A stretch of DNA of 64,000 nt from Dechloromonas sp. H13. Lineage in GTDB: Bacteria; Pseudomonadota; Gammaproteobacteria; Burkholderiales; Rhodocyclaceae. Position numbers and translations under genes: made by a program. Location of the stretch: contig NZ_SSXX01000001.1 of the NCBI RefSeq assembly GCF_009469615.1, forward strand, positions 372,001-436,000, in the 5' to 3' direction. Of the stretch, positions 22,657 through 31,871 are shown piece by piece. Positions within the stretch are counted from its first letter, which is position 1. Every line of letters begins with the position of its first letter. The notes beneath the pieces were generated by a model, which ran no database searches, was not told where the DNA came from, and saw only the letters and a program-made list of their open reading frames with translations.

Positions 22657-22923
22657 ATGAACGCCCTCAAGAACCCAGCCCACCGCGCCTGGCTCGTCCT
22701 GCTGGTCGCCACCGCCATCACCTGGTATCTCGGCGAAGTCGGTGCCGCCGGCACATTGTCCATCGTCGCCATGCTGCTCATCGCCTTCGTCAAGGGCCGC
22801 CTGGTGATCCTCGACTTCATGGAGCTGCGCAACGCTCCGGCGCTCTGGCGCGCCCTGCTCGAAGGCTGGCTTATACTCGTCTCCAGCCTGATTCTGCTCG
22901 CCTACTGGATCTCTCTCAAATGA
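22657..22923 (+). CDS. norF: NorF-like small membrane protein (cytochrome c oxidase subunit IV family)
   Basis: 88 aa with three hydrophobic helices and the subunit IV-like motif GRLVILDFMELRNAPALWR. In denitrifiers this small protein follows NorE and is thought to help NOR function. It overlaps norQ by 4 nt (ATGA). Confidence 0.85.
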   Translation: MNALKNPAHRAWLVLLVATAITWYLGEVGAAGTLSIVAMLLIAFVKGRLVILDFMELRNAPALWRALLEGWLILVSSLILLAYWISLK

Positions 22924-23702
22924 CCGACCTGCCCTTCTACGAACCCTCCGGCAATGAAATCGCCCTCTTCGAGCACGCCTACCGCGAGCGCCTGCCGCTG
23001 CTCATCAAGGGCCCGACCGGCTGCGGCAAGACGCGCTTCGTCGCGCACATGGCGGCGCGCCTCAAGCTGCCGCTGTACACCGTCGCCTGCCACGACGACC
23101 TGACCGCCGCCGATTTGGTCGGCCGCCACCTGATTTCCGACAAGGGCACCTACTGGTGCGACGGGCCGCTGACCCGCGCCGTGCGCGAAGGCGGCATCTG
23201 CTACCTTGACGAAGTGGTCGAGGCGCGCAAGGACACCACCGTCGTCCTGCACCCGCTGGCCGACGATCGCCGCATCCTGCCCATCGACCGCACCGGCGAG
23301 ACGCTGGAAGCGCCGGACAATTTCATGCTGGTCGTCTCCTACAACCCCGGCTACCAGAACCTGCTGAAGGGCCTCAAGCCGTCGACCCGCCAGCGTTTCG
23401 TCTCGATGCGCTTCGATTTCCCCGGCGCCGAGCGCGAAATTTCCATCCTGATCGGCGAAACCGGCTGCGACGCCGATCTCGCCAAGCGTCTGGTCGGCAT
23501 CGCCAAGGCCTTCCGCGCGCTGAAGGACCGCGACCTCGAGGAAGTCGCCAGCACCCGCCTGCTGGTTTACGCCGCAACGCTGATCAAGTCCGGCTTCGAT
23601 GTCTCCGCCGCCTGCCGCGCCGCGCTGGTCGAAAGCCTGACCGACGACGAGGAAACCGTCGCCGCGCTGATGGAAATCGTCGATGCCACTTTCGGACGAT
23701 GA
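22920..23702 (+). CDS. norQ: NorQ/NirQ/CbbQ-family AAA+ ATPase
   Basis: 260 aa with Walker A GPTGCGKTR (about 31-39), Walker B GGICYLDEVVEAR, the MoxR-type ERLPLLIKGPTGCGKTRFVAHM start and the CbbQ C-terminal domain. With NorD it forms a chaperone that activates the NO reductase, probably by inserting the non-haem iron. It is coupled to norF and overlaps the next gene by 20 nt. Confidence 0.95.
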   Translation: MTDLPFYEPSGNEIALFEHAYRERLPLLIKGPTGCGKTRFVAHMAARLKLPLYTVACHDDLTAADLVGRHLISDKGTYWCDGPLTRAVREGGICYLDEVVEARKDTTVVLHPLADDRRILPIDRTGETLEAPDNFMLVVSYNPGYQNLLKGLKPSTRQRFVSMRFDFPGAEREISILIGETGCDADLAKRLVGIAKAFRALKDRDLEEVASTRLLVYAATLIKSGFDVSAACRAALVESLTDDEETVAALMEIVDATFGR

Positions 23703-24090
23703 TTTCGGCTTCACCGAGGAGAAGGCCGGGCAAAATCTGGCCGTCCTCGCCGAGACGCTGTTCCTGGCCAACCTCCTGCTGGCGCCCGGCATCGCCTTCG
23801 CGATCCTGCTCTGGCTGTGGCTGCGCTACAAGGACAGCGCGCCGCCGCTCGCCCGCCAACATCTCAAGCAAGCCACCTTCGTCAGCCTTTACGGCGGCCT
23901 GCTGATCGTCTCGCTGACTGCCATTTTCATCCTGGTCGGCGGCCTTTACTGGGAATACACCTGGGTCGCCGTCATCCTCTACTTCACCTGCATCCACTCG
24001 ACGCTGGTGCTGTTCGGCATGTTCGGACTGATCAAGGCCCTGGCCGGGCAGACCTGGCGCTTCCCGCTGATCGGCCCGCGCAATCCATGA
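23683..24090 (+). CDS. Nor-cluster membrane protein, 135 aa, unknown function
   Basis: Four hydrophobic segments (FLANLLLAPGIAFAILLWLWL, FVSLYGGLLIVSLTAIFILVGG, YTWVAVILYFTCIHSTLVLFGMFGLIKALAG). The pattern resembles DUF4870-type small membrane proteins, but I cannot name a family with confidence. It begins inside norQ and overlaps the next gene (ATGA), so it belongs to the same operon and probably helps assemble or energise the nitric oxide reductase. Confidence 0.8.
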   Translation: MPLSDDDFGFTEEKAGQNLAVLAETLFLANLLLAPGIAFAILLWLWLRYKDSAPPLARQHLKQATFVSLYGGLLIVSLTAIFILVGGLYWEYTWVAVILYFTCIHSTLVLFGMFGLIKALAGQTWRFPLIGPRNP

Positions 24091-25058
24091 GCAAGCCGGC
24101 GCTGCAACGCTACCGGGTGCTGGCGCAGATCGGTTTTTTCGCGCTGTTCACGTTGACGCCGATCTTCGATCTCTTCCGCTACGACCTGACCGAGAAGCAC
24201 GCCTACTTCCTGACCATCCCTTGGCACCTGGGCATCGACGACCTGATCGCCGGGCGCGTCGATGCCGGGACTGCTGCGGTCAACCTGATTTTTTTCCTGT
24301 TTTTACCGGTGCTCGGCACGCTGGCGCTGATCATCGGCGTCGCCTGGAAATGGGGCCGCCTCTATTGCGGCTGGCTGTGCCCGCACTTTTCCGTGGTCGA
24401 AACCATCAACCGCCTTATGCTCTTCGCCACCGGCAAGCATTCGGTCTGGGACAAGAAGGAAACCCCGCCCTGGGAACCCGACGGCACACCGGCGCCGCGC
24501 GACAAGCGCTACTGGTTCGCCGTCGTTCCCGCCGCCATCGCCTTCGCCTTCGCTTGGGCCGTCGTCGGCCTGACCTACCTGATGCCGCCGTTTCACGTCT
24601 ATTCCGGCTTATTCACTTTCAGCCTTTATCGCGGCGAAGTCATTTTCCTGGCCGCCGCCACCACCGTGCTGACCTTGGAATTTCTCTTCGCCCGCCACCT
24701 CTTCTGTCGCTACGCCTGCGCCGTCGGGCTCTTTCAAAGCTTCGCCTGGATGGGCAACAAGAAGGCGATGGTCGTCGGTTTCGAGCGCGAGCGTCTGACC
24801 GACTGCGCATCCTGCCTCAACGGCAATGGCTCGGCCTGCGACGCCGTCTGTCCGATGCGCCTCAAGCCGCGCAACGTCAAACGCTGGATGTTCGCCTGCA
24901 CGCAATGCGGCCAGTGTATTTCGGCCTGCGGCACGGTCAACCGCAACAACCCGCAGGGACAACTGCTGCGCTGGGTCGCCAACGACGACGCCCGGCGCAA
25001 CGAAGCACGCTTCTCGGCCCTGTCGAACGTCGACGAGGACGCCGGAGGAAAGGCCTGA
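24087..25058 (+). CDS. Polyferredoxin membrane protein (NapH/CcoG/NosR-like)
   Basis: 323 aa. Membrane helices alternate with CGWLCP (about 92-97) and CRYACAVGLFQS, the NapH/CcoG-type cysteine pairs, then two 4Fe-4S motifs (CASC...CDAVCP and CTQCGQCISACG). Such proteins carry electrons from quinol or serve copper/haem maturation; CcoG is a cupric reductase, NapH a quinol oxidase, and NosR acts in N2O reductase maturation. Lying between norQ and norD, it may feed or mature NOR. Translationally coupled to the previous gene. Confidence 0.85.
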   Translation: MSKPALQRYRVLAQIGFFALFTLTPIFDLFRYDLTEKHAYFLTIPWHLGIDDLIAGRVDAGTAAVNLIFFLFLPVLGTLALIIGVAWKWGRLYCGWLCPHFSVVETINRLMLFATGKHSVWDKKETPPWEPDGTPAPRDKRYWFAVVPAAIAFAFAWAVVGLTYLMPPFHVYSGLFTFSLYRGEVIFLAAATTVLTLEFLFARHLFCRYACAVGLFQSFAWMGNKKAMVVGFERERLTDCASCLNGNGSACDAVCPMRLKPRNVKRWMFACTQCGQCISACGTVNRNNPQGQLLRWVANDDARRNEARFSALSNVDEDAGGKA

Positions 25059-25059
25059 C

Positions 25060-26898
25060 ATGGAAGAGTTCATCGGCAAGATCTGGCACAACTGGGTCAC
25101 CAAGGCCGCCGCCGGCCACTACCCGGCGGCCGCCGTCAAGCTGGCCGAGGTCGAGAAGACGGCCGGCATCCTGTTCCGCGCCTTCGGCGGCGACCCCGGC
25201 CTGAAAGTTGCGGCCGCCACCGCCGAGCAGCACGGCGCCCGCCGCCGCTGGCTGCAGCGCGTCGCCGGCAGCGGCGAAAAGGTCGCCCACGCCCGGCGCG
25301 ACGCCGAAACCCTGCGCCTGCCGCCGGAAATCGCCGCCTTTCCCGACAAGACCCTGAATCGCGACCTCTTCCTGTGGCTGGCGGCGCTCGCCGCCAGCGA
25401 CGTCGCGCCGGGCAAACCGTGGTTCATCCGCAACCAGCTCGCCTGCCAGGCCGCGCTGGCCCGCTTCCCCGGCCTCGCGCCGCGCTACGCGCGCCTGGTC
25501 GCCGCCCATCTCGCCGAACGCATCGACCCGACCCACCTCCAGCCCGACGAAGCGGCGCAGGAACAGGCCATCCGCCTGGCCCTTCAACAGCCTGCTGCGG
25601 TCGACGGCCTGCCGCCGCTCAATTCCCGGAAATCGCGCCCGCCGCAACCGGTGCTGCTGTGGCTGGTCGCCGCCGATGAAGCGGCGCCCGGCAAGGTCGC
25701 CGACCCCGGCGAAAACCTGCCTCCCGAAGGCAGCGGCAGCGCCGAAGCCGAAGAGGACGCGCACAAGGCCGAGCAGGTCGAGACGCCCGACAACAAGGCG
25801 CCGATGCTTGCGATGTTCCGCGCCGAGAGCCTGCCGACCTGGGCCGAATACGTGCGCGTGAATCGCGCCTTCGACGAGGACGAGAACCCCGATGCCCGCA
25901 ACGTCGCCAAGGACCTCGACAAGCTCTCACTGACCCGCGACGGCCAGACCGCCCAGTCGCGCGTCCGTTTCGACCTCGACCTGCCGTCGGCCGCCGAGGA
26001 CGACACGCCGATCGGCCCCGGTATCGCCCTGCCGGAATGGGATTACCGCAAGGCGCAGCTGCTGGAACGACACTGCCACCTGCAGCCGATGCTCGCCTGC
26101 GACGCCGGCCACGCCGCGCTGCCAGAGGAACTTGCCGCCACCGCGCGCAAGCTGCGCGGCCAGTTCGCCGCCCTCGCCCCACAGCGCCGCTGGCTCAAGG
26201 CGCAGCCGGACGGCCCCGAGCTCGACGTCGATTCCTGCGTGCGCAACCATGCCGATCGCGCCAGCGGCCATACGCCGGAAAGCGGCGGCTACCTGGCCCA
26301 GGCGCGCTGCGAGCGCGACCTCGCCTGCCTGCTGCTGGCCGACCTGTCGATGTCCACCGATGCCTGGATTTCCGACAGCCACCGCATCGTCGACGTCATC
26401 CGCGATTCGCTTTTGCTCTTTTCCGAGGCGTTAACCGCAACCGGCGACCGCTTCGGCATCTACGGCTTCTCCTCGCTGCGCCGGCAGAACGTGCGCTTCC
26501 ACCTGCTCAAGGATTTCGCCGGCCGCTACGACGCCGCCGCCCGCGCCCGCATTCTGGCCATCAAGCCTGGTTTCTACACACGCATGGGTGCCGCCCTGCG
26601 CCAGTCGGCGAATATCCTGCACGAACAGCCGGCCAGCCGCCGCCTGCTGCTGATCATCACCGACGGCAAGCCGAACGACCTCGACCTCTACGACTCCCGC
26701 TACGGCATCGAGGACACCAGGATGGCCGTCCACGAGGCCCGGCGCCTGGGCCTGACCCCCTTCTGCGTCACTATCGACCGCGAAGCCGGCGCCTACCTGC
26801 CCTATCTCTTCGGCCCTGCCGGCTTCTGCGTCATCCGCAAGCCGGAGGAGCTGCCGCGCCGCCTCCCCCTCCTTTACGCGCAACTGACACGTCAATGA
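25060..26898 (+). CDS. norD: NorD-like von Willebrand factor A protein
   Basis: 612 aa. The C-terminal vWA domain has the MIDAS motif DLSMS (about 428-432), the Thr site and TDGKPNDLDLYDSRYGIEDT. The long N-terminal helical region and acidic middle are typical of NorD/CbbO partners of NorQ-type ATPases. The pair is needed to activate nitric oxide reductase. The ATG at 25060 has GGAGGAAAGG upstream; the next gene is the regulator after 76 nt. Confidence 0.93.
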   Translation: MEEFIGKIWHNWVTKAAAGHYPAAAVKLAEVEKTAGILFRAFGGDPGLKVAAATAEQHGARRRWLQRVAGSGEKVAHARRDAETLRLPPEIAAFPDKTLNRDLFLWLAALAASDVAPGKPWFIRNQLACQAALARFPGLAPRYARLVAAHLAERIDPTHLQPDEAAQEQAIRLALQQPAAVDGLPPLNSRKSRPPQPVLLWLVAADEAAPGKVADPGENLPPEGSGSAEAEEDAHKAEQVETPDNKAPMLAMFRAESLPTWAEYVRVNRAFDEDENPDARNVAKDLDKLSLTRDGQTAQSRVRFDLDLPSAAEDDTPIGPGIALPEWDYRKAQLLERHCHLQPMLACDAGHAALPEELAATARKLRGQFAALAPQRRWLKAQPDGPELDVDSCVRNHADRASGHTPESGGYLAQARCERDLACLLLADLSMSTDAWISDSHRIVDVIRDSLLLFSEALTATGDRFGIYGFSSLRRQNVRFHLLKDFAGRYDAAARARILAIKPGFYTRMGAALRQSANILHEQPASRRLLLIITDGKPNDLDLYDSRYGIEDTRMAVHEARRLGLTPFCVTIDREAGAYLPYLFGPAGFCVIRKPEELPRRLPLLYAQLTRQ

Positions 26899-26958
26899 AT
26901 AGTCAAAAAGGAGTATTGTTTCGGCACTAGGCGAGTGACACCATCGCGGCACCCGGAT

Positions 26959-26972
26959 TTAGCGAAGATCAA
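26959..26972 (+). promoter_or_regulatory. Second copy of the norC-type 14-mer before the Dnr-like gene
   Basis: TTAGCGAAGATCAA differs by one base from the norC upstream site. It ends 2 nt before the regulator ATG, where a bound protein would block initiation, so any role would be autorepression. Confidence 0.3.
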
Positions 26973-26974
26973 GA

Positions 26975-27670
26975 ATGAATTCCAACCACCCGATCAACAT
27001 CGAAGCGCTGCTCACCCACATCCCGCTCTTCAACGGCCTGGCGCCCGAGGAAATTGCCCGCATCGCTCATGGCACGCGTGAAATCCACGCCAGCAAGGGC
27101 GACATCCTGTTCCACAAGGGCGACCCCTGCAACGGCTTCCACCTGCTGGTTTATGGCCAGATCAAGCTGGCCTTCACCTCGCAGCAGGGCAACGAAAAGG
27201 TCGTCGAGATCCTGACCCAGGGCCAGAGCTTCGGCGAAGCCATCATGTTCATGGAAAAGCCCTACATCGTCTTCGCCCAGGCGCTGACCGACTCGCTGCT
27301 GCTGCACGTCTCGAAGCACGCCGTCTTCGACGAACTGCAGCGCGACCACAACCTGTGCCGCAAGATGCTGGCCGGCATGGCCATGCGCCTGCACCAGCTG
27401 ATGAACGACGTCGAATCCTACTCGCTGCACTCCGGCAAACAGCGCATCATCGGCTACCTGCTGCGCGAACTTGCAGAAGAAGACCAGAACGGCATCAACG
27501 TCGCGGTCACCCTGCCGACCAACAAGGGCGTCATTGCCTCCCGCCTCAACCTGACCCAGGAACACTTCTCGCGCATCCTGCACGAGCTTTCCGAGTTGGG
27601 GCTGATCGTGATCGAGGGGCGGAAAATCCATATTCCGAGCGTGGCGAATTTGCGGAAGCACGAGGGCTGA
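26975..27670 (+). CDS. Crp/Fnr-family regulator (Dnr-like)
   Basis: 231 aa: N-terminal cNMP-like sensor domain (GDILFHKGDPCNGFHLLVYGQIKLAF, GQSFGEAIMFMEKPYIVFAQ), long dimer helix, and a C-terminal HTH (GVIASRLNLTQEHFSRILHELSELGLI) with the E-x-x-S-R recognition pattern shared by FNR and DNR. It lacks the FNR N-terminal cysteine cluster, so it is not an oxygen-sensing iron-sulphur FNR; Dnr/Nnr proteins sense NO through haem and activate nir/nor/nos genes. Its position after norD supports that role. Confidence 0.9.
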   Translation: MNSNHPINIEALLTHIPLFNGLAPEEIARIAHGTREIHASKGDILFHKGDPCNGFHLLVYGQIKLAFTSQQGNEKVVEILTQGQSFGEAIMFMEKPYIVFAQALTDSLLLHVSKHAVFDELQRDHNLCRKMLAGMAMRLHQLMNDVESYSLHSGKQRIIGYLLRELAEEDQNGINVAVTLPTNKGVIASRLNLTQEHFSRILHELSELGLIVIEGRKIHIPSVANLRKHEG

Positions 27671-27698
27671 TTCGGGTTTGCACCCACCGCGCCCAATG

Positions 27699-27728
27699 AA
27701 AAAGGGGCGATGAAAATCGCCCCTTTTT
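27699..27728. terminator. Bidirectional rho-independent terminator
   Basis: AAAAAGGGGCGAT, GAAA loop, ATCGCCCCTTTTT: a 13-bp stem with A- and T-runs on both sides, placed between the convergent regulator and adhesin genes. Confidence 0.93.
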
Positions 27729-27749
27729 GATGGTCGACCGCGACAGGCG

Positions 27750-30700
27750 TCAGTCGGTCTGCAATTTGCCCTTGGTCAGCAAGTCTTGAATGATCGCCTG
27801 ATCGCTCAAGGTGCCGTTGCTGGTCAGGTCGACACCCTGCAGTACGATCTGCTGAGTCATCTCCCCGCCTGCACCATTCGGACGGACGTTGATCACGGTG
27901 TCGCTGCCCTGCTTGGAGAAGTCGAGGTAGCTATCCAGAGCCGTCGCCGTCGTCGCCGTTCCCTGCAAGATATCGCGCAGGTCGAGTCGGTCCCCGCCCG
28001 AGGCGTAAGTGGCCGTATTGAAGTCGGTAATGACATCGCGCGCAGGGTTCGCCAGGGTGCCGCGGTCCGCCAAATTCCAGACAAAGGTGTCGGCCCCCGC
28101 GCCGCCGGTCAGCATATCGTTACCTGCGCCACCGTTGAGTGTATCGCCTCCGCTGGCAGCGGTGCTTACAAGCACATCGTTACCGGCAAGACCGTTAATC
28201 GTTGTAGCGTTTGTTGACGTATCAACGAGAATGTTATCTGCCGTCGTGCCATCCATATCGCCAGAATCTCGGGTGACAGTGACCGAACCCGTTGATGTTT
28301 TTACAACCGTCGAGTTGGTATCGAGATCAAACACACTGGTTGAGGCAGTGTAGTTAAACGATCCACCAGAAGCGCTTGAACCGCCCGTATCAGTAATAAC
28401 AACGTTTGAGCCACTGAGGCTAGCAGTCAAGCTGTTAGCCGACGATATCGCCGTGATGCTGGCCGCCCCCACGTCGTTATACAAGAACGCCGACATCGGA
28501 ATAGTAAATGCAGTTCCAAGCGCAGTATTAGTGATGACCGTATCGACAGCACTGGTTTGGGGGTGGGTTATGACCACATCGACCGTTCTGGACAGGGAGG
28601 CGGAATCCAAATTCGAGATCTCCGTGGCTGTAGCTGTGGCGGTCAAATGCGCCGTCCCTTGTACGTTAGCTGGGACAATGAGTTTGATCGAGGATATGGA
28701 CCAGCCCGTCACATCAACATTACTGGTGGCACCTGCCGCACCTGTGGCGGTAAATGTATTGGTGCCATCGGTCAGCGTAAATCCTGACGGAATGCCACTG
28801 ATCTCAACCTTGAGCGTTTCCGAACCATCCGCATCGGCCAGCGAAGACGTCAAGCCCAGATTGACAACCCCATCGTCATTGGTGGAAACACTGCTTGCGC
28901 TACTGCTGGTGACTCGATCAAAGACTATCTTATTGATAAGGTAGTCATTATCCCCTCCCGATGGCGCAGTGAATATAACCTGGTTGAATTGAGCACCGCT
29001 GGCAGGCCGAAGCGTCGTGACCGCATCGACGGCGTCAGTGCCACCGATGGTGCTCGTATAGCTACCTAGCACGGTTCCTGCGTTAAGGAACTGTACCGAA
29101 TACCTTTCGCCAGCAGCAAGCCACGCGAATGCCACATCAATCGAAGAGACCAGGTTGTCGAAATTGACCACCAGACTCTCGGAGCCTGTGCCGGCGAGGT
29201 AGCCAAGCTCGGTTGTATCGCCGGATGCAGCCCCCGACACACCGAATCCATCAGGACTTCCAGTCTTGAGGCTAATTGCTCCCGCGCTACCATTGGGGTT
29301 GTAGGCAAGCATATTGAAGCCGTTCGTGGTCGTTGTGGCATTGGCGGAAGTGATGCTTGTGGCGGTATAAACCAGGGCACCAAAACTGAGGCTCGGGGTA
29401 TCCGCAACGGCCGTGATGTTGATATTGATGCTGTCGGTATCGTTCAGCGGCCCACCCGTGCCCGTATTCCCGCCGTCGCTGGTGGTCATGGTCAGCGCCA
29501 CCGTACCGTTGGCATTGGCCACCGGAACATACGTCGGCTGGTTGGCCGCCGTCGCCAGGTAGGTATTCAGGTTGGCCCGCGTGCCACTCAGAACGATGCT
29601 GCCGGTACCCGAACCGGTCACCGTGACACCGCCGGCAGACGCCGCCGTCAGCGTGCCACTGCCCACCGAGAGCGTCACCGTCAGCGTACCACTGCCCGCG
29701 TCGACATCCGCTACTGACAGCCCGCTCAGCTTGAGCGAGGTGTCTTCGTTGGTCGTGTAGCTCGCCGGCATCGCATTCACCGGCGCGTCGTTGACCGCCG
29801 CCACGTTAACCGTGCTGGTCACCGTGTTGCTAGCGTGGTTTGCCGCTTGCCCATCGTCGATCTGATAACTGATCGTCCGCGCCAGCGTGCTCGGGTTGTC
29901 CGAGGTGTTGGCGTAGGTCACCGCGCGCAACGCCGCCTGCCATTGCGCCACCGTCGCCGTGTTCCCCGCCGAACTCAACGTCAGTACGCCGGTCGCCGCG
30001 TTGTAGCTGCCCGTGATGTTGCCGTAGCTCGTGCCCGCCGTGAAGCCGAGCACGTCCTGGCTCGCCTGGAAATTGCCCGTGATGCTCACCGTCGCCGAGG
30101 CTAGCGTTGCGTTGTCCGCATCGCTGACCGTGAGCGACCCGTTGATCGCCTGCGCAACCTGGTTCTCGGTATACGACAGCGTGCTGCCGCTCGCCAGCAG
30201 CGGCGCATCGTTCACCGCCGTGATGTTGAGGTTGATGCTGTCCGTGTCGCTCAGCGGACCGCCTGTGCCCGTGTTGCCGCCGTCACTGGTGGTCATGGTC
30301 AGCTCCACCGTCCCGCTGGCATTGGCTACCGGCACATAGGTCGGCTGGTTGGCCACCGTCGCCAGGTACGTATTCAGATTGGCCAGGGTGCCACTCAGAA
30401 CGATACTGCCGGTGCCCGAACCGGCCACCGTGACACCACCGGCAGAGGCCGCCGTCAGTGTGCCGCTGCCCACCGCGAGCGTCACCGTCATCGTGCCGCT
30501 GCCCGCGTCGACGTCCGCTACTGACAGCCCGCTCAATTTGAGCGAGGTGTCTTCGTTGGTCGTGTAACTCGCCGGCATCGCATTCACCGGAGCTTCATTG
30601 GCGTTGGAGAGGTTGATCGTGAAGTTCGCCGTGCCGACGCTGCCGTCCGACGAGGTCGCCTGCACCGTGATGGTGTGGCTGGTCGCGCTCTCGTAGTCGA

Positions 30701-31757
30701 GCAGGCTGCCGTTGGCCACCGTCACCACGCCCGTCACCGGGTCGATGGCAAAGCGCCCGCCGGCGTCGTTGGTCAGCGTGTAGCCGGTGATCGTCGCGCC
30801 GCTGTCGGCGTCGCTGCCGAGCGCCGTGACCCCGACCACCGTGCCGGTCGCCGCGTTCTCGGCCACGCTGTTGGCCGCCGCGTTGCTGTCGGCCACCAGG
30901 ACCGGGTTGTCATTCACATTGCTCAGGTTGATCGTGAAGTTCGCCGTGCCGACGCTGCCGTCCGACGAGGTCGCCTGCACCGTGATGGTGTGGCTGGTCG
31001 CGCTCTCGTAGTCGAGCAGGCTGCCGTTGGCCACCGTCACCACGCCCGTCACCGGGTCGATGGCAAAGCGCCCGCCGGCGTCGTTGGTCAGCGTGTAGCC
31101 GGTGATCGTCGCGCCGCTGTCGGCGTCGCTGCCGAGCGCCGTGACCCCGACCACCGTGCCGGTCGCCGCGTTCTCGGCCACGCTGTTGGCCGCCGCGTTG
31201 CTGTCGGCCACCAGGACCGGGTTGTCATTGGCCAGATCAAGTTGGCTGGCCAAGTCAATGCCTAGAGAAACGCGCGCAATCGGAATGCTGCCTTGGATGG
31301 TATCGGTCAGGGGAAAGCGGGTAGTAGAAAACTGGAAAGCCAGCGGATCGACGGCTTCAACAACCCGCATCAGTTCGATAAAGGTATGTCCATCCTTATG
31401 CTCTATCGCTCCAGCCCCACGTCCGCCATCATCCTCGAAACTGAAGGTGCCATCGGAACCGACAATAGCCTTGCTCACCTTGGCAAAGCCCTTGGGGTTA
31501 TTTTGGATGGCGCTGTCACCTGCGTTTGGCAGGTCGGGCGCTGCAACCTCGGCGTCTATCTTTGCGGCTTCATTGGCATCTACGACCAGTTCACGGCCAT
31601 CGGCCAGCTTCAGCTGAACCTGTCCACCCTCGGCCGCCTGAACGACCTCTCCCTCGCGGATCGAATCGCCGCTCTTCAGACGACGGAGCTTCCCGCTTGC
31701 GTCGCGGGCAAACGCTTCGCCATTGATTTTTCCGACGCGGGCGATGACTTCGGCCAT
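27750..31757 (-). CDS. Large type I-secreted cadherin/RTX adhesin with retention module
   Basis: 1335 aa, in order: N-terminal retention-type module of LapA/BapA adhesins (IARVGKINGEAFARDASGKL, LKSGDSIREGEVVQ; residues 1-130); two identical 105-aa cadherin-like repeats starting near 172; then T1SS-repeat/cadherin modules with paired copies of PASYTTNEDTSLKLSGLSVA; a low-repeat domain around 830-990; and a C-terminal RTX block (GLAGNDVLV, GGDTLNGGAGNDMLTGGAGADTF) with the type I secretion signal. It is likely exported by the neighbouring ABC/HlyD genes and tethered for surface adhesion. No LapG or LapD is in the window. Confidence 0.93.
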   Translation of the reverse strand: MAEVIARVGKINGEAFARDASGKLRRLKSGDSIREGEVVQAAEGGQVQLKLADGRELVVDANEAAKIDAEVAAPDLPNAGDSAIQNNPKGFAKVSKAIVGSDGTFSFEDDGGRGAGAIEHKDGHTFIELMRVVEAVDPLAFQFSTTRFPLTDTIQGSIPIARVSLGIDLASQLDLANDNPVLVADSNAAANSVAENAATGTVVGVTALGSDADSGATITGYTLTNDAGGRFAIDPVTGVVTVANGSLLDYESATSHTITVQATSSDGSVGTANFTINLSNVNDNPVLVADSNAAANSVAENAATGTVVGVTALGSDADSGATITGYTLTNDAGGRFAIDPVTGVVTVANGSLLDYESATSHTITVQATSSDGSVGTANFTINLSNANEAPVNAMPASYTTNEDTSLKLSGLSVADVDAGSGTMTVTLAVGSGTLTAASAGGVTVAGSGTGSIVLSGTLANLNTYLATVANQPTYVPVANASGTVELTMTTSDGGNTGTGGPLSDTDSINLNITAVNDAPLLASGSTLSYTENQVAQAINGSLTVSDADNATLASATVSITGNFQASQDVLGFTAGTSYGNITGSYNAATGVLTLSSAGNTATVAQWQAALRAVTYANTSDNPSTLARTISYQIDDGQAANHASNTVTSTVNVAAVNDAPVNAMPASYTTNEDTSLKLSGLSVADVDAGSGTLTVTLSVGSGTLTAASAGGVTVTGSGTGSIVLSGTRANLNTYLATAANQPTYVPVANANGTVALTMTTSDGGNTGTGGPLNDTDSININITAVADTPSLSFGALVYTATSITSANATTTTNGFNMLAYNPNGSAGAISLKTGSPDGFGVSGAASGDTTELGYLAGTGSESLVVNFDNLVSSIDVAFAWLAAGERYSVQFLNAGTVLGSYTSTIGGTDAVDAVTTLRPASGAQFNQVIFTAPSGGDNDYLINKIVFDRVTSSSASSVSTNDDGVVNLGLTSSLADADGSETLKVEISGIPSGFTLTDGTNTFTATGAAGATSNVDVTGWSISSIKLIVPANVQGTAHLTATATATEISNLDSASLSRTVDVVITHPQTSAVDTVITNTALGTAFTIPMSAFLYNDVGAASITAISSANSLTASLSGSNVVITDTGGSSASGGSFNYTASTSVFDLDTNSTVVKTSTGSVTVTRDSGDMDGTTADNILVDTSTNATTINGLAGNDVLVSTAASGGDTLNGGAGNDMLTGGAGADTFVWNLADRGTLANPARDVITDFNTATYASGGDRLDLRDILQGTATTATALDSYLDFSKQGSDTVINVRPNGAGGEMTQQIVLQGVDLTSNGTLSDQAIIQDLLTKGKLQTD
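30611..31240 (-). repeat. Tandem 315-bp direct repeat in the adhesin gene
   Basis: Two units of 315 bp (30611-30925 and 30926-31240) encode two 105-aa cadherin-like repeats. By eye about 305 bp are identical, including synonymous positions; only the last ten or so bases differ. Confidence 0.95.
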
Positions 31758-31794
31758 GACACTACTCCAGCATGATTAGCGATGCCGGAAGTGT

Positions 31795-31865
31795 ATGGAT
31801 TCGTCAGTGGCGAATCCATTGAACCAAGGTACAGTCTGAGCCTGTTTACGTGAAAAAACTCACGT
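31795..31865. promoter_or_regulatory. Two inverted repeats between the adhesin and LuxR genes
   Basis: A 9-bp palindrome ATGGATTCG-7-CGAATCCAT (31795-31819) sits 38 nt before the adhesin start. A second, ACGTGA-6-TCACGT (31848-31865), lies between it and the LuxR stop. Neither has a T-run, so operator sites are more likely than terminators. The upstream LuxR-type protein is the obvious candidate binder. Confidence 0.5.
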
Positions 31866-31871
31866 TCTGGA

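Noticed and set aside
30675-31265. Repeating plus-strand frame that looks like a tandem-repeat protein or CRISPR-like array
   Set aside because: It is the antisense image of the duplicated cadherin repeat; units are 315 bp with no spacer structure.
27750-31757. LapG-type cleavage site in the adhesin N terminus
   Set aside because: A di-alanine lies at about residues 72-73, but the usual context and position near 100-110 are not matched, and no LapG gene is visible.
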